Source: Beaufortia kweichowensis
Taxonomy: Eukaryota > Chordata > Actinopteri > Cypriniformes > Gastromyzontidae
Direction: 5' to 3'
DNA: 64,000 nucleotides
Assembly: GCA_019155185.1 (NCBI GenBank)
Contig: CM032814.1
Coordinates: 732,647 to 796,646 of the forward strand
Shown here piece after piece: positions 1 to 14,144 of the stretch. The position numbers and the translations under genes are program-made. Within the stretch, counting starts at the first letter, position 1. Each line of letters begins with the position of its first letter. The notes beneath the pieces were generated by a model that worked only from the letters and a program-made list of their open reading frames with translations, did no database searches and was not told the origin of the DNA.

Positions 1-1422
1 AGCAAATGTACTGTGTACGATGTAGTTCTCTACCATATGCATCTAGTTTAGTCGACATAGTCAACAAACACTACTGCACATATAGCAAACTAGACAGCAG
101 ATCATTTAAATACAAAAACAAATGTAACTGATGTCCAGTCACATAGACCTGAACTTTGTATATAAACTGTGACCCTTGTCAGATGACGGTTCAGAGTATG
201 CAAAAAATGTATATCGGTTGCACATAATAATGTTATGTTTACTCAGATGTTTACAATTCCTAATTTATTTTTGTTGAAACAAAAGCACAATGTAACAATT
301 TTTTTAGTCATAGTCATTTTCTTTTCTTTTCTTTTCTTGATTTTACCTTTTCTAAATTGTGACTTAAAAAATTAAAATGGAAAAAAATGGAAATTAATAG
401 AGTTAAAATTTTTGCATTTTTCTCTCTTCATTTTTTTCAGCATGTTTATGATTTGTGTTGTATTATTACCCAGGGGGGTGATGGGGGTTGGGTGTGGGAG
501 TTGGTGGACTGCTTTATATCAATATGTGTCTGTTTTATACTGCATGGACATTAAGCAGTTTAAACACAAATGATGACATTCATTACACAAAACCTGAAAA
601 CATTTATTATGCTAATACCACAAAACGTTTGGGGCAATTTAATAATAAACGGTCTGATAGTGCAGCTTTTCTGCTTTTTCTGATGTTAATGTAAATACAA
701 TGACAAGCACCGCACACTCTCATTGACATAATAGTACCGTAATGGTAAGTGCACACATAAATTGTCCAGTCGTAGTGACCCTTCTTGCCAAAAATGCAAT
801 AGATACAGATCACTGCTGTTGAAAACCTGTCCTGTTAGGAAGGTGTGCAGCTTAACGAGTCTTAACAAGTGAGAAAAGTATTTTTCAAAAGTAAACAAGG
901 TTTAGCTGGCAATGTTTTCTAATATAAATGTTTAGTTAATAAAGTTAGCCTAAAAATAGCTTCCAGCCCTCGCCACCAGGCAACCGTTTTGTCAACCGTG
1001 ATGCAAGCTGAACCATGTTTAACATGATGATCAAGAACACTTATGCTCTTGTGATCACATACACTACACTACTCTCACTACACCCTCCCAAATGATAACG
1101 GAATCGGCCATCTACCCCATGATGAATTGTAAACGGCAGCATGACCCAGAATGAAAAATGTGAAATTGTTTTTCATTTAAAAACAATTACTTTTTAAAAT
1201 ACAGTTTTAAAAAATGTAAAGCGTTACACGGACCCACAAGCACCCCTCTTCTAAACAATGGTAACCACAAAACTAAAAAAAAAAAATTAAAGAACTAACA
1301 TGGTTTTCTTTACTAAAAAAGCCATAAAACAACAAAAGCATGCTGGGAACTGGATATCTTCTGACCAGTTTCAACCAATTAAAGAGATGGCATTTGCCAC
1401 AAATAGGTACAGAAAAGGGGCA

Positions 1423-1424
<2 letters not shown>

Positions 1425-1470
<46 letters not shown>
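1425..1470. repeat. (TA)n microsatellite, about 23 units
   Basis: Uninterrupted TA dinucleotides. The Met-Ser-Ile-Tyr-Ile-Tyr type reading frame across it is a product of the repeat, not a gene. Confidence 0.95.
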
Positions 1471-1471
<1 letters not shown>

Positions 1472-3587
1472 CAATATTTTGTCTATCATGAATTCTCTAA
1501 TATACACAGTAACTCTAGACATTTAGATTTGTCATGTTATGACCATTAAACTTGACTTCCTTCACTCTGCACTCCATGACTTTAAAGCATTTTAGCACTC
1601 CAACTCTCTCAGCGCATACACAACGATTACTCGTGCATGACCCTTGCAAGAACTGAACCTTACTGAGTCAGCAGGTTACACACATGGCTTTGGTAAAATG
1701 AGAAACCGAGCAGGTGTGTGTCATGACACATATCAAACGCTTCCCAGTCCCTCAAAGTTCATCTTTTATAGTTTTCACCGTTTTTTAAGCTGTATCTATA
1801 GTAGCTGCTTGGTTCAGAGAGAGGGCGAAGTACATTTGCCTTGTTTTGTCTGGGAACCAAAACGTAGTGCAACGGATTTTTGTGATGCAACGACCCATGC
1901 TTCACTCACTTTTGCTTGACATTTGGAGCAGGAACAACGGATAATGTGCAGTGTGTTTGTTTCATGAGTGGTTGCTATGAACATCAAAGTTCGATGATTT
2001 TACCCAAACGTACCACAGATCTCAAAGATAATAAAGACAGACAACAAGTGTAAAGCATACTATAGGAAGTCCTTACACTGTTCTAACGGCATCCCAGGAT
2101 GCACCTTGTGAAGATGGTTTAAAGACTGCTCAGACACAGACTGGTTACTTTAATAATCCTAAACTATAACAAGACAGTTTTAGTCACCACATTTAGGGTA
2201 AGTATACCCATTAAGCCCACCAAAATCTAAGTTAAGGTGTCTTTCATAGATATTGACATGGTATATAAGAAAAATTATTTGTTAAAATTTTGCCATTGGT
2301 GGGATTTACCATTTATGCCCACATGTTTTCCAAAAAAGTCCACCTCATAAAAATATTGGTTTTAAAGAAGTAAAACATTGTATATTCTATGACAGGGATA
2401 TTAAAAAATAATTTCAAATAATAATAATCCTTTTTTTTAATGTCACCTGTTTTAATAACATAACATTCAACATGAAAAACATACAGTATGATCAGTGGCA
2501 TGGTTGGAGGTCATTCAGGATGCATAAGTGAAACAGTGTGTTGCTCTCCATCCCCACTAGGCTGACTTTTACGTCACGTGATATAAATATGTAAATAATG
2601 GTTACTTTATTTTACTTTTCTTATTTTTACGCTGAAAACAAATGATACACATTAGCAGACATCTATATAATGTTATATTATGGTGTTACACAGTGTGTAT
2701 TTTGTAGATCTCAATGTAGTTGTAAATATAGGTAGTAAGTAAGATAAATAAGAGTGTAGTAAGGTAAAAGCAGACAAAGAACAGTTATCACTAAAACCTT
2801 CATTCAGAAAACTATCAAAGTTTGTGATTAGAGGAATTCCTTATTAAGGTGGGTCTAAATCGTACCACAGTAAGTAGTGAAAAAAGACAAATCTTTAAGA
2901 GATTTAAAGGTATATTTAAAGATATGAGATTTAAAGATACGTTTACAAAGAGCTTCAGAGTAATTTTTATGTGTATGTGTATTAAATGTTAAAATTTTTT
3001 CAAGGTTAGCTTGTGTTGGCTATAGTTTGCATGCGTTTGCAAGTTAATTTATGAAAATAATCTGCTCTACAAAACAATTTGTTATGTATTTATTTGTAAA
3101 TTGTAAAAAACATTTAGTGTTTGTAGTTAATTTGATTGCTTGATTTTTTTTTCAGTCTATCTTTCTGTAAGGCTAGTAGTTTGACATTGAGATTAGCTTT
3201 GTGTGCAATCCTAAAAACTCATCTCATTTAAAGGAAAATGATATATAAAAATGTACTATTTGTTCACACACAAAAAACAATACATTTATCTCAAAATTAT
3301 AGTATCAATGTTTTTATACATAAAAATGCCAGAACATTGCAGAAATTTGTTGATTTCTAAAAGGTTCCAAAACACCAAAGTTTTTGGGTGTCTGAGACAG
3401 CATGGATGGGGCTAACTCAACATTGTCAAATGTAATTGGTATGCAATAAAAATGTCAGAAAAGTAACAAATCACTAGGTTGATTTAATAATATTTAATTT
3501 AATATTAAATAATAATATTGAAATAATGAGCAGTATAAAATAGGATTTTCTATTTTATTTGCTGTAAAAGTTATAAGTGGGCTTATA

Positions 3588-3640
3588 AGGGTACATTTAG
3601 GAATTTAACTGACGCTTTTATCCAAAGTATGTACAGTATA
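3588..3640 (-). repeat. SINE/LINE 3'-tail fragment
   Basis: Contains TGACGCTTTTATCCAAAG, which is the reverse complement of the CTTTGGATAAAAGCGTCA motif seen at the 3' end of many fish SINEs and their partner LINEs. Only the tail is recognisable. I did not find the tRNA-like head in the adjoining bases. Confidence 0.4.
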
Positions 3641-5484
3641 TGTATGAAAACTAAATCACATGCATGCATTTTTTTTCTACCTACAGAAAATGTTGCTTTC
3701 TGTCTTTCTTTCTGAACCGCCCACAATCTTGTGTAGTACATTACTGGGCAGAAGCTATTATGGGAACCTCCAAAGTTTTTGACTTTCAGTTTTTAAATAT
3801 TTCAAGTTAAGTAGTTGATAAGTAGTTGAATCATCAGGGAAAATGTACAGTCAGTTCATTTTTTAGGGTTTACTTTGTGATAATGAACATCTGACATTAT
3901 CTATAAGTGGTAAATCTGTGTGTTTGTAACTGTGTTGATTTTGTCTTTTGTGTGGGACATAAAATAAACTTACTTAGACTACTTAAGTAGTTAAACTACT
4001 TAAATTTAATTTAGCATGATTGGAAAGTATAACATATGGTCAGTGAAACAACTTTTCATATTGCTGCTTTTGATAATATCAGATAAAACTTTTCTAATTA
4101 GACAGCTACTGCACAGGAAATTTTCTAACAGACATTTGGAGATCTGTATGTAAACTCAGAGATTGAAGCGGATATAAAATCAAGGGATGGTATCCACTAC
4201 ACATGTGACATACATAACAATTCCTTCAAATATGTAAACTAGAAAGAGACTGACAGAGAGGGCTTGTTTACTTTCTCTTTGGTGGATTGCACAATGCCAC
4301 CTTTAACATGCTTTAGCACCAGCAGATTAATCATTCTTAGTTACTAACACTGTCTTGGTTCTAACGTTTGTCATCAACATCTTAAACAACAGAGAAAAAA
4401 CTGGCTGTGCTCCAGACAGACAGCAAGTCGACCTGAAAATTGTGCCAAAACATCCCACCAGTCTCTTTGTAACCCAATCCAAGATGAGCAGATAGAGCGC
4501 AATGCTTAAAACATCTGTTAAGGGTGTACAATGCAAAATGAAACGCACAGCTTTCCAAAAACGAGCAAAATGGCCGCCAATGCTTTTTAGGTCTTTTTAG
4601 TTTATGTGCCTGGACTGTATACAGATACATTCTTTATAATCTCCAGACATCACTGATTCACAATATGTGCTCTCTTGTTTAGATGATGTGTAAAGGCTGA
4701 TACTTTATCAAAGCTACCTGCATGAACAGGAGTTTTCTTGGCTGCATATTGGCATGAGGCCCGTAAGCACCGGTCTACGTGCAGATCTTTCGAGTGAAAT
4801 GGCAGTGTTTTGTTGGCCCTGGCGGAAAGATTAAAGACATTTCAGTGAGTCTAACCTGAACAGTTCGGCATCATCGGCTCCTGCATTCAAAGTAAACATT
4901 TCTGAGCATATCGTTTTATGCACATACCCTTTGGCGTGTGTAATGTGAGTGTCAGCTGGGAGATAAACTGGTTGACAAGTACATGAAGAAACAAATGCTG
5001 ATGTGTTGATAACAATCAATAATGCTATTTTTTGGTAATGGATTGCTAAATTGAGTTTTACATACCTTGGAAATAAAAGGGAAAAGCATCATAAATAAAT
5101 TGGTATTGTACAGTATTGCTTATAAATGATATGACCTTGTGTGATTCAACGCTCCGTTTTGTACAACAGCTAATTTGTACAACAACAATAAAAAGTCTAC
5201 ATTCAATCTAAACTAAGCCATCCACAACACTATCCATGTTAAACTAAGAAAAGTTGTCTTTTGCTTTAAATTGCAGAGAGAAATTGTGACTTGTACCCTG
5301 GCTCATATTTAACACAACTCTGTACTAAGTAAATGTATCAACAAAGAGGTAGTATTGACAGTGTAATTTTGCTTATTGCATGATTTTGTTATTATGCAGG
5401 TTACTGCCCCCATGAATTAAGAGGGAGTGCCGCAAGGCTGTGTTTTGAACCCATACACTTCTCCTAAAGTTCACATGAGTTTCT

Positions 5485-5630
5485 CCATAGGACGTGTGGC
5501 GTTATGGTGGTAGCCTAGTAATTTAAAAATGTGGGCACAATGGTTGTAAGTTCAATCACAGAGGTGACCCAGGCTTTTGTCCTGTTGACATGCCCTTGAC
5601 CAGGGCAATTTCACTTTAAGTTGCAGTTTA
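5485..5630 (+). repeat. tRNA-derived SINE, degraded
   Basis: An A-box-like stretch (TGGTGGTAGCCTAGTAA, about 5514-5530) is followed about 35 bases later by a B-box-like stretch (GGTTGTAAGTTCAATCAC, about 5541-5560). A body resembling GACCCAGG...GTCCTTGACCAGGGCA comes next, as in fish tRNA-derived SINEs. The tRNA-like part cannot fold into a complete cloverleaf, so this is a retroposon relic and not a tRNA gene. Confidence 0.55.
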
Positions 5631-6029
5631 CAAATGTTACCTCAGCTATGCAGATTATACTGTTTATGATTTACAAATGTACTCTTATCTTTAATAGGAT
5701 GCCCCATTTTACAAGATTCAACAGTCATTTTAGTTATACACTGTATACTATGCAATGCAGGCTACATTGTGAATTTACATTACATTCCTGGATATTCATT
5801 GTTCAGCATGCACTGCAGAAGAGTAATTTTGCTTATTGCAATTACTTTTTAACTTTTTTATAAATTAGTTTTATAGTAAAACCAATTGTGTTTAATAATA
5901 ACACTGGGACACTGGCTAAAAGAAGATGTATGAACAGGAAACATCCCACAATCCACCTAATACATAATGTTGGATTTTTTTATTCAATAACTTAAGTCTG
6001 ACATATTTGTGCTCTGGTAATTGTGCAGG

Positions 6030-6440
6030 ACAGAAACAGCTCAATTCTGAGCGGCTTGATAGTCCATTGAGATAAGACCGAAGAGGACACCTTTCCGTGA
6101 GAATCCTTATCTCAGCAGGAAGGGAAAGCCAAAAATGTACTGTCTTCTTAAAGAGGCATGAATCTGCTGGCTAAGCCACCGCCTTCGTGATAGCCATCTT
6201 ATAGTCAGGATATTGTGCATCGCCGCTGATAAGCAATCTGCCAGCTGCCTCTCCTCATCCCTGGATTCCATCAGGCCATTTTCTTTTTCTCTCTCTCACA
6301 CTGCACCTCCTTCTCCTGTTTTTGATCATCACCAAGTGGCATTACTAGCAAAACAGTCATTAGCTAGAAACCACATCTGAGGCACAGAAGGGAGAGGATG
6401 GCTTTGCCTCTCCATTATTGCAAGTACAGAGGAGGAAAAA
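6030..6440. promoter_or_regulatory. Candidate conserved non-coding block
   Basis: A unique stretch of balanced composition inside AT-rich surroundings. It contains GATA-type words (CTTATCTCAG, TGATAAGC) and E-box-like CAGCTG (6241-6246). No frame is open across it and no repeat signature is visible. The enhancer idea rests only on composition and motif density, so it is weak. Confidence 0.22.
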
Positions 6441-6762
6441 AAATATGGACGTTTTGAAATGTGATCACATTTCACTGATATAGTGATTTATTTCTATGTA
6501 AGAAGAAAATCATTTGTGTGTAAAGAGAGATGCAATGATTAGCTCTTGACACCTTGAGAGAGATACGAGAGAAGTTGATCAAGCAATTGCTTGTGTAATA
6601 GATCTGTCCTGATGTAGCCAGACCATATAGAGATAGATGACTCATCTGGTCATACCTGTAAGTCCCTCAGTCATGGGGGCCATTAGGAACAAAACAGATA
6701 AGAGCAGCTGCACAGTGAGTTACTGTTTTCAAGTACAGTACAATATAGAACACTCAATGGTA

Positions 6763-6925
6763 CTGGTAACACTTTACAGTAAGGTTCACTTTGTTAACAC
6801 TAGTTAACTACATCAGTTAACATGAACTAACAATAACAATATTTCTACAGTAATTTTTAATCTTATTTATATTCTAACAAAACCCTAAACAAAACCCTAA
6901 ATGGTAATTTGAACTGAATGATAAT
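6763..6925. repeat. Dispersed fish repeat (GGTAACACTTTACAGTAAGG type)
   Basis: Begins with TGGTAACACTTTACAGTAAG and continues with GTTAACA / AGTTAAC words, the arrangement of a very abundant short interspersed repeat in cyprinid genomes. No coding content. The family was identified from memory of the motif, not from a search. Confidence 0.5.
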
Positions 6926-8439
6926 TAACTGATCATTTGAATTGAATTTTACGTTTTAATTCTGCTTTTTAAAAATAATTTTACTGCTACCTGTATTCAT
7001 TTAGTTATTAAGGAAAGCATTACTCACATAGGTTCTGCTAAAAAATTAGGGTTCGTTTTTTATTTTAAAATAATTACATTTTAGCATGTCACTCTGCTAC
7101 AGAGAGAATGATGACTGCCGGGTTCTGGACAGGTGTGGTTTTACTAAGCAACAGTACTTACTGTACACTAGCATTAAAATTCGGAAGACTAATAAAGGGG
7201 CAGGACATAATATAGTTGACAGAGACCTGAAGCTAGCTTGACTTACACCCAAAATATCCTATGCTTTCATTTATTAGAAATTTGCTTTTCATGAAATTTT
7301 CAAGAGAAGCTAACGAAAGCTCATTCTCATGACCGAGCTTTCTTGCGTGGGCCTTTGCACATGTACGTCTTTGTTGTGTAGAGCCATATCTGATTGCTAG
7401 TGATATAGAACCTGATTCCTTTGATGAGTCCAGTAGCTGATAAGAATTTTACATGATAGTTTTTTGACATTCTTTTAATAGGAATACTGTGATGTAATGC
7501 AACTGGACAGCTTAAGAATCACATAATTAGTAGTCTCAATTTTAGAAAACCAAATACCATTTGTGCAAGAATTTGTTTTAATTAAGGTTACTGTTTTATG
7601 GTATAGTTCACCTAAATATGAAAACACTGTCTTTAGTTTACAAAGACAAATTTATATAAAAATGCTATCTCGTTATCTATCTGCTATATCTATATGCTAT
7701 CTGTAAGTTATCCTATAACTTTATATCTAAATTTAACACACTGATCTGTATATTAACATTGATACTTGACATACAGATTCCAAATAATCGTAAAATATTA
7801 ATTGTTTTTTTTACAAATGTATCGTTTCTCTTCAGAAGACATTTACTAACCCATTGGAGTCATTTAGATAACTTTTATGATGGCTGTAATAATGGCATAT
7901 AAAAAGATATCATGACAACAGTTTGCCATAAAATTATTTGCTGATGTTCAACACAAGAAAGGAAGTCATATACTGATGACATGATGGTAAGTTTTATATT
8001 TGGGTGAACAATTTCTTTTGTGCTCAAATTATTTATCAGTATCACTGTGCTTTTTAGAAAAAAAGCTGTAAAAGAATAAAACAATCTGTGATTTTCTGAC
8101 TTTTTCCATAATAATTTTGAAATGACCATTTTGTCCATTTGCAGGGCTAATGTAAGTGTAAGCACCATCACATATTTAAAACATACATTGTGGTTAAAAA
8201 ACATATGTTCAGATAATAACTTCTAAAGGATAAATAGCAGCATAAAGAGTTTTACAGAAACACAAGCATTTACATGCATTTTAACTAGACTAGTTGTATA
8301 TACAATCTGCACATCTATTTTAAAAGCAGAATAATAAGTCAATTATTACTAAAAACTTTGCCTTTTGTATGTCCTTGGAATAATAAACGATGGCCTTGGA
8401 ATAATTGGAAAACGAATTGAAAAATCCCTGTCATTTTGT

Positions 8440-8670
8440 AAAAAAAGAGAACTGCCTCTCTGTAGTGACCTCCAGTGTGCGCTCCTGCCTTAAGGCTGCG
8501 CTGGTGTTTGGAGTTCAGTGGTAATGAGGGGGAACAAAGAACAACAAGCAGGAGCTGCCCAACATAAACATACCGGGGAAAGTATTTAGTGCAAACTATG
8601 GCCCAACAGCGTTGAGTGCAGCCAACGGCCCTTAATTCTGCCCTTTGTAATCTGAGCGTACTATAAACAC
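8440..8670. promoter_or_regulatory. Candidate conserved non-coding block
   Basis: A roughly 230-base block with clearly higher GC and few homopolymers, in an AT-rich flank. A 111-codon minus-strand frame crosses it but matches nothing I know. It could be an enhancer, or an old exon or repeat; nothing in the sequence decides. Confidence 0.2.
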
Positions 8671-11600
8671 TCACTCATAATCGATAGACAGTGTTAAACT
8701 CAATACGAACAGACACACCTGGCTGTCAGGTGCAGCATTGTCAGGTGTTTTTCAGGGAGACTAGGGTCAGCAGGGCTGTTTGATTTATGATGAAGTGATG
8801 ATTGAAAACATCACATGGAAATGTTAGTTTTTACTATCGTACAACATGCTGATCTTCTTATCTACACCAATATTTTGAAGCTTTTGAAATAACATGTTAT
8901 GAGTAAATCAGTGTAACAGCTTAATATTGTTTTGTTAACTTAGGTAATTACTGAAAACACTTGTAAGCCTTAAAAATCTTTCAACTACTGTTTTACAGTA
9001 AAAATGTAGACATCTGCTGTATCTAACATATGAAGTGCAAAGTGTTTATGGACATGCAGGTAAGAGTAGGTAAGGTTGTCACAATTTCATCACTTTGAAT
9101 TAACTAACTTGGATCCATTTGAGTCAGGATATTAATTTGCGTTAAAACAAAACTGGGCAGAGAATTTTAAGCTCCCAGCATGCTTTTAACAGATAAATTA
9201 AGTGGTATTTTATGCATTGTTAATCAAGATTAGAAAAGAGCATTTTTTATGTTTAGTATTTTGTTGTGTTGATATTTAAAAGAGTTTCTATTATTTCGCT
9301 ACTTTTAGGAGGTTACAATTTTAGGAGGTTATAATTAAACTTGAACGATTCAACCGACGTTCTTTAATGTGTATAAATCGTACTTTACATGAAGTATGTA
9401 CGTAAACTAGCTTTAATTATGTGGAACTGATGTACATGACTGAATCATGTTGATGCAACATGTTTTTGTTTTCAGAGTATCCTTTTTCTGTTTCTGTAAT
9501 TTAAGGTGAAATGTCAAAACGTTTGACTTTTAACAGTTTCATGACTGCTAATGATTTTTTATTATTATTATTGTCAAACTTTATGGCAGAATTAACAGTT
9601 GATGTGGAAGATTCTATACTTAAACATTATACAACTTGTGTCTATACAGCATTATATAATGTGTTCCTAGTATAACAAAAACCAAGGAATCAAGCAACAG
9701 GTTCAGGTATGCTTGTCTAGGCTAGGTCAGCAAGGTCAAAAAATGTTTCCAAACTTTTGATCAATAATGTAATTAGCAACTGACTTCATCACATGAACAA
9801 CAAGAGGATCATATGTCTTCTGTGTGGTAAAATGAAACACAGCTCACATCTGTGTTTACACAACAAATGTAGACAACTCAAAGCTTAAAGATACTGCCAT
9901 TCAAATGGAAAACCAAAGAGCTCTTTCCTTTGCTCGGGCTGTTAATACAATATTATCTGAAAGTCATCTAGGTCGTTCAGTTGGTATCTTGTCCTGATTG
10001 GTCATCGTGTTGAAGGCTCAACCATCAAATCTACACTAAATAAATAAACTGAAAGACATATTTATTTATTTTTATCTGGTAGTTTATTTAGTTCTAGTGC
10101 TACTTTGTAGTCCTTAATAGGATTCGTGCTGTTCTATGTAATCTGTATTTAATAGAGGATATGTTTCAAGTTGAAGAGCTTGATAAATCTTTAAAACATT
10201 CTCATTCAAATGAAAATGAATTAAACCTACATGTCTCGCTGAAGTACAAGAGGAAGCACAAATGTCATCATGGGGTCACTTTGCGTGTGTGGCTCCAGCA
10301 GTGAATGTGGAAAAGGAGGTGGCAAAGTAAGCCCCTATGAAACTTAAGCCATGCATCTGCAGGATATCCCCCCTTCACTGTGATGCTTAATGAATTCCAA
10401 TGCACACCAAATCATGTTGAACTTCTCCATGACTGATGGATCACTCTGGCATTAAGTCAAAACACATTAAACAATGTATTTTTTTTTCTCTGTGTAAAAC
10501 TACTATCTGTGCCCCAGTATTGCCAGGTTCGGTGAATCCAGAGAAGCGCAGTCACAGTTACTTGGGTATCTGATATATTTTTACTGATCACATGTCATCC
10601 ATCTTTTGGGGCTCATTGTGCATTGTTTATTGTCCTTACCTTTAAGCATATTTTATATAGTATTTAATTTACAATGTTACATTTTAAGATACTTAATATT
10701 AAATGAAATTTTCCAAAAATGAAAATGGACATAACGAACTTGTTTATTTATTGTAAAATGCTGACAGTGATCTTCAAAAGAAACGTAACTAAACAAAATA
10801 TACTACACACAACAGGAAATCACAACTGCATGACAACACATAATAGCTATGTTGTCTTAAATGGAACCAAAAATACAAAATATCCTGTAGTTACTGCTAC
10901 TATTAGGGTGTGTTTCGTTTTGGGTAATCCCTAAGCCTTTCAAAGACCTTCCGAATTCAAGTACAAAAACAGAAAACAGTAAACTACCATTATGTTGATA
11001 TGACATCTTCAGCTACCGCACCAGCTATCCGGTCTGACCTTCATAGGCCTGTATCAAACAGTATGGCCCAATTCATCTCATTTTGGTATAAACACTCAGC
11101 AGCACTTCTGCTGCGGGACATGACAGTGACTGCTAAGAGCGCTTGACTTTCTTTTAGGGGCTTCAGTCTGTGCACCTGTGGACTCTCTCTGTGATATTTT
11201 TAATCAACAACAATAAAGGCATAAAAAAGACTGAGAAATACTGAGACAAAATGTACTGCGTATAGGTGTAGTCACAGTTTTCGTTTTTTAAATGGAAAAT
11301 TCTGAATCTCATGCAATAGCAGTCAAAAAAATGACATGTTGGATTTAGTTAAATTATTGCGTTAAGCCAGTTAAGTTTTGAGAAATCGCAACAAACAATA
11401 ATTTACTTTTTTACATTTTATAAGACAAATTCAGATTTATAAAGTTTTAAAATATAGTGCGTTTTTTACAATCAACAGTTCATTTTACAAGAAAAGTCAA
11501 AATAAAAGATTTTCTTGGATCACTAGATCACGCTCTATCGGCAGTCTCTAACAGGATGTCTTGGCTATGATATTGGTTTTTATTTGTCTGTGCATTTCAC

Positions 11601-12570
11601 TTAACAATGTTATGTTGGCTGAACAAAAAACTGTCGAATGATTTAAGAAAACTGAACTGTATGCATAACAACAAATACTTAACTGGGCATAGTAAAATGT
11701 CAAAAGGTCAGAATGTATCAATTAAAAACAAATTTCTAATAAAGTTCAAAATTAAGATCTTTAGTCAGATACATTGTGTTACAAACCAAAACAAGTAAAC
11801 TGCCATTTCACAAAAGGTGCATCTTGCATAACATATATGCTTTTTTTAGCAAGATGACACATGCATATGTTCCAAGGAAACAGTTTTGATCCTCTACGCA
11901 CTTCATATCTCTAATGATGGAGTGTACTGTACATACTTTGAAGGGATTGGGGCAGGAGCGTGAAAACTTTTTGACTCAAGGGCCACATCAGGTTTTTTGA
12001 GTTCTCCATTCTATGTGCATGACAAATGAAACCTTTTTTTATTACAATTGACACATTTGCACAATTATTTACACAAAATGTATACATTTACTATACATTT
12101 ACATTAAGCATTTACTACTACTGTTGTACTGAAGATACACATGGACATGCATTTTCTTACACCCTGCTTTTTAACTCACAGCTTCCTGCATTTCTACACT
12201 AATGCATATGCATAGAGATATAAAAGCAGATGTGTATTATACAGTTCTAAAAAATTATATTACAACATTTGATATAGTAGGATACAATTTTCATGAACAT
12301 GTCCACCGGGAGTCATATTTACAATTATCAAATCATCACAAGTGCATACTAGATAAATTAGCATGAAAAATATGTATGTTAAAAACAAAGGAGAGAAGGT
12401 TACTTAAAAAAGGTACTTAAAAAAAATTAAATACTTAAAAATCTAATTGGAGAAAAAGGTTTTTGGTATCCTTGCTTTTTTATGCATACATCTTTATATT
12501 TCCTTGGCGCCATCTTTTGGATTTTGTTTGTATTGCATTTTTCAACTTTTCCAGGGGGCTTAATCAGTAT

Positions 12571-14139
12571 ACAGGTGCTGGTCATATAATTAGAATATCA
12601 TCAAAAAGTTGATTTATTTCACTAATTCCATTCAAAAAGTGAAACTTGTGTACATTCATTCCACACAGACTGATATATTTCAAGTGTTTATTTCTTTTAA
12701 TTTTGATGATTATAACGGACAACTAATGAAAATCCCAAATTCAGTATCTCAGGAAATTAGAATATTACTTAAGACCAATGCAAAGAAAGGATTTTTAGAA
12801 ATCTTGGCCAACTGAAAAGTATGAACATGAAAAGTATGAGCATGTACAGCACTCAACACTTAGTTGGGGCTCCTTTTGCCTGAATTACTGCAGCAATGCG
12901 GCGTGGCATGGAGTCGATCAGTCTGTGGCACTGCTCAGGTGTTATGAGAGCCCAGGTTGCTCTGATAGTGGCCTTCAGCTCTTCTGCATTGTTGGGTCTG
13001 GCATATCGCATCTTCCTCTTCACAATACCCCATAGATTTTCTGTGGGGTTAAGGTCAGGCGAGTTTGCTGGCCAATTAAGAACAGGGATACCATGGTCCT
13101 TAAACCAGGTACTGGTAGCTTTTGGAAGTCCTGTTGGAAAATGAAATCTGCATCTCCATAAAGTTGGTCAGCAGCAAGAAGCATGACGTGCTCTAAAACT
13201 TCCTGGTATACAGCTGTGTTGACCTTGGACCTCAGAAAACACAGTGGACCTAACACCAGCAGATGACATGGCACCCAAAACCATCACTGACTGTGGAAAC
13301 TTTACACTGGACCTCAAGCAACGTGGATTATGTGCCTCTCCTCTCTTCCTCGAGACTCTGGGACCCTGATTTCCAGGAAATGCAAAATTTACTTTCATCA
13401 GAGAACATAACTTTGGACCACTCAGCAGCAGTCCAGTCCTTTTTGTCTTTAGCCCAGGCGAGACACTTCTGATGCTGTCTGATGTTCAAGAGTGGCTTGA
13501 CACAAGGAATGCGACAGCTGAAACCCATGTCTTGCATACGTCTGTGCGTAGTGGTTCTTGAAGCACTGACTCCAGCTGCAGTACAGTCTTTGTGAACCCC
13601 CACATTTTTGAATGGGTTTTGTTACACAATCCTCTCCAGGGTGCGGTTATCCCTATTGCTTGTACACTTTTTTCTACCACATCTTTTCCTACCCTTCGCC
13701 TCTCTATTAATGTGCTTGGACACAGAGCTCTGTGAACAGCCAGCCTCTTTTGCAATGACCTTTTGTGTCTTGCTCTCCCTCCAAGGTGTCAATGCTCGTC
13801 TTTTGGACAACTGTCAAGTCAGCAGTCTTACCCATGATTGTGTAGCCTACAGAACTAGACTGAGAGACCATTTAAAGGCCTTTGCAGGTGTTTTGAGTTA
13901 TTTAGCTGATTAGAGTGTGGCACCAGGTGTCTTCAATATTGAACCTTTTCACAATATTCTAATTTTCTGAGATACTGAATTTGGGGTTTTCATTAGTTGT
14001 CAGTTATAATCATCAAAATTAAAAGAAATATATCAGTCTGTGTGGAATGAATGTATACATTATACAAGTTTCACTTTTTGAATGGAATTAGTGAAATAAA
14101 TCAACTTTTTGATGATATTCTAATTATATGACCAGCAAC
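12571..14139 (-). mobile_element. Degraded Tc1/mariner-family DNA transposon
   Basis: Long terminal inverted repeats are visible. The left end (CAGGTGCTGGTCATATAATT from 12571, continuing to about 12770) is matched in reverse complement by about 13955-14139, which ends AATTATATGACCAGCA. The left end abuts a TA, the Tc1 target. Between the ends lies a broken transposase on the minus strand. The last few bases of the right terminus (the CCTG) are altered or lost, so the right TA duplication is not seen. ITRs near 200 bp are typical of the IR/DR type of fish Tc1-like elements. The copy is non-autonomous now. Confidence 0.92.
13020..13860 (-). pseudogene. Tc1-like transposase, inactivated
   Basis: Reading the minus strand from about 13835, fragments of a Tc1-type DDE transposase appear in order but in different frames. 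First comes an N-terminal helix-turn-helix stretch (AKEAGCSQSSVSKHINR, about 13700-13750). Next is a second DNA-binding part ending in SKVMFSDESKF (about 13395-13420), carrying the first catalytic Asp. A QQD piece with the second Asp follows near 13130-13150, and an ENLWG-like piece with the final Glu near 13025-13045. At least three frame changes are needed to read it through, and bases just after QQD are missing relative to the usual family layout. It cannot make a functional enzyme. Confidence 0.88.
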
Positions 14140-14144
14140 AAAAC

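Larger units (their letters stand above)
1..5480. other. Intergenic, no gene seen
   Basis: AT-rich sequence upstream of mak. Open frames on both strands are short (under 95 codons), have no recognisable domain and no splice-compatible neighbours. The contents I can name are a TA microsatellite (1425-1470), a fragment like a fish SINE tail near 3588-3640, and a 14-bp palindrome ACTACTTAAGTAGT (3978-3991). The rest looks like unique non-coding DNA. Confidence 0.6.
5640..12570. other. Intergenic, no gene seen
   Basis: No coding exon recognised. The longest open frames (for example 111 codons on the minus strand at 8339-8674, 109 codons at 7875-8204) show no domain and no family resemblance. The region holds a dispersed cyprinid-type repeat (6763-6925) and two unique, less AT-rich blocks (6030-6440 and 8440-8670) that could be conserved non-coding elements. 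Otherwise it is unremarkable. Confidence 0.55.

Noticed and set aside
5514..5560. Possible tRNA gene
   Set aside because: Degenerate boxes and a SINE body downstream; no acceptor stem.
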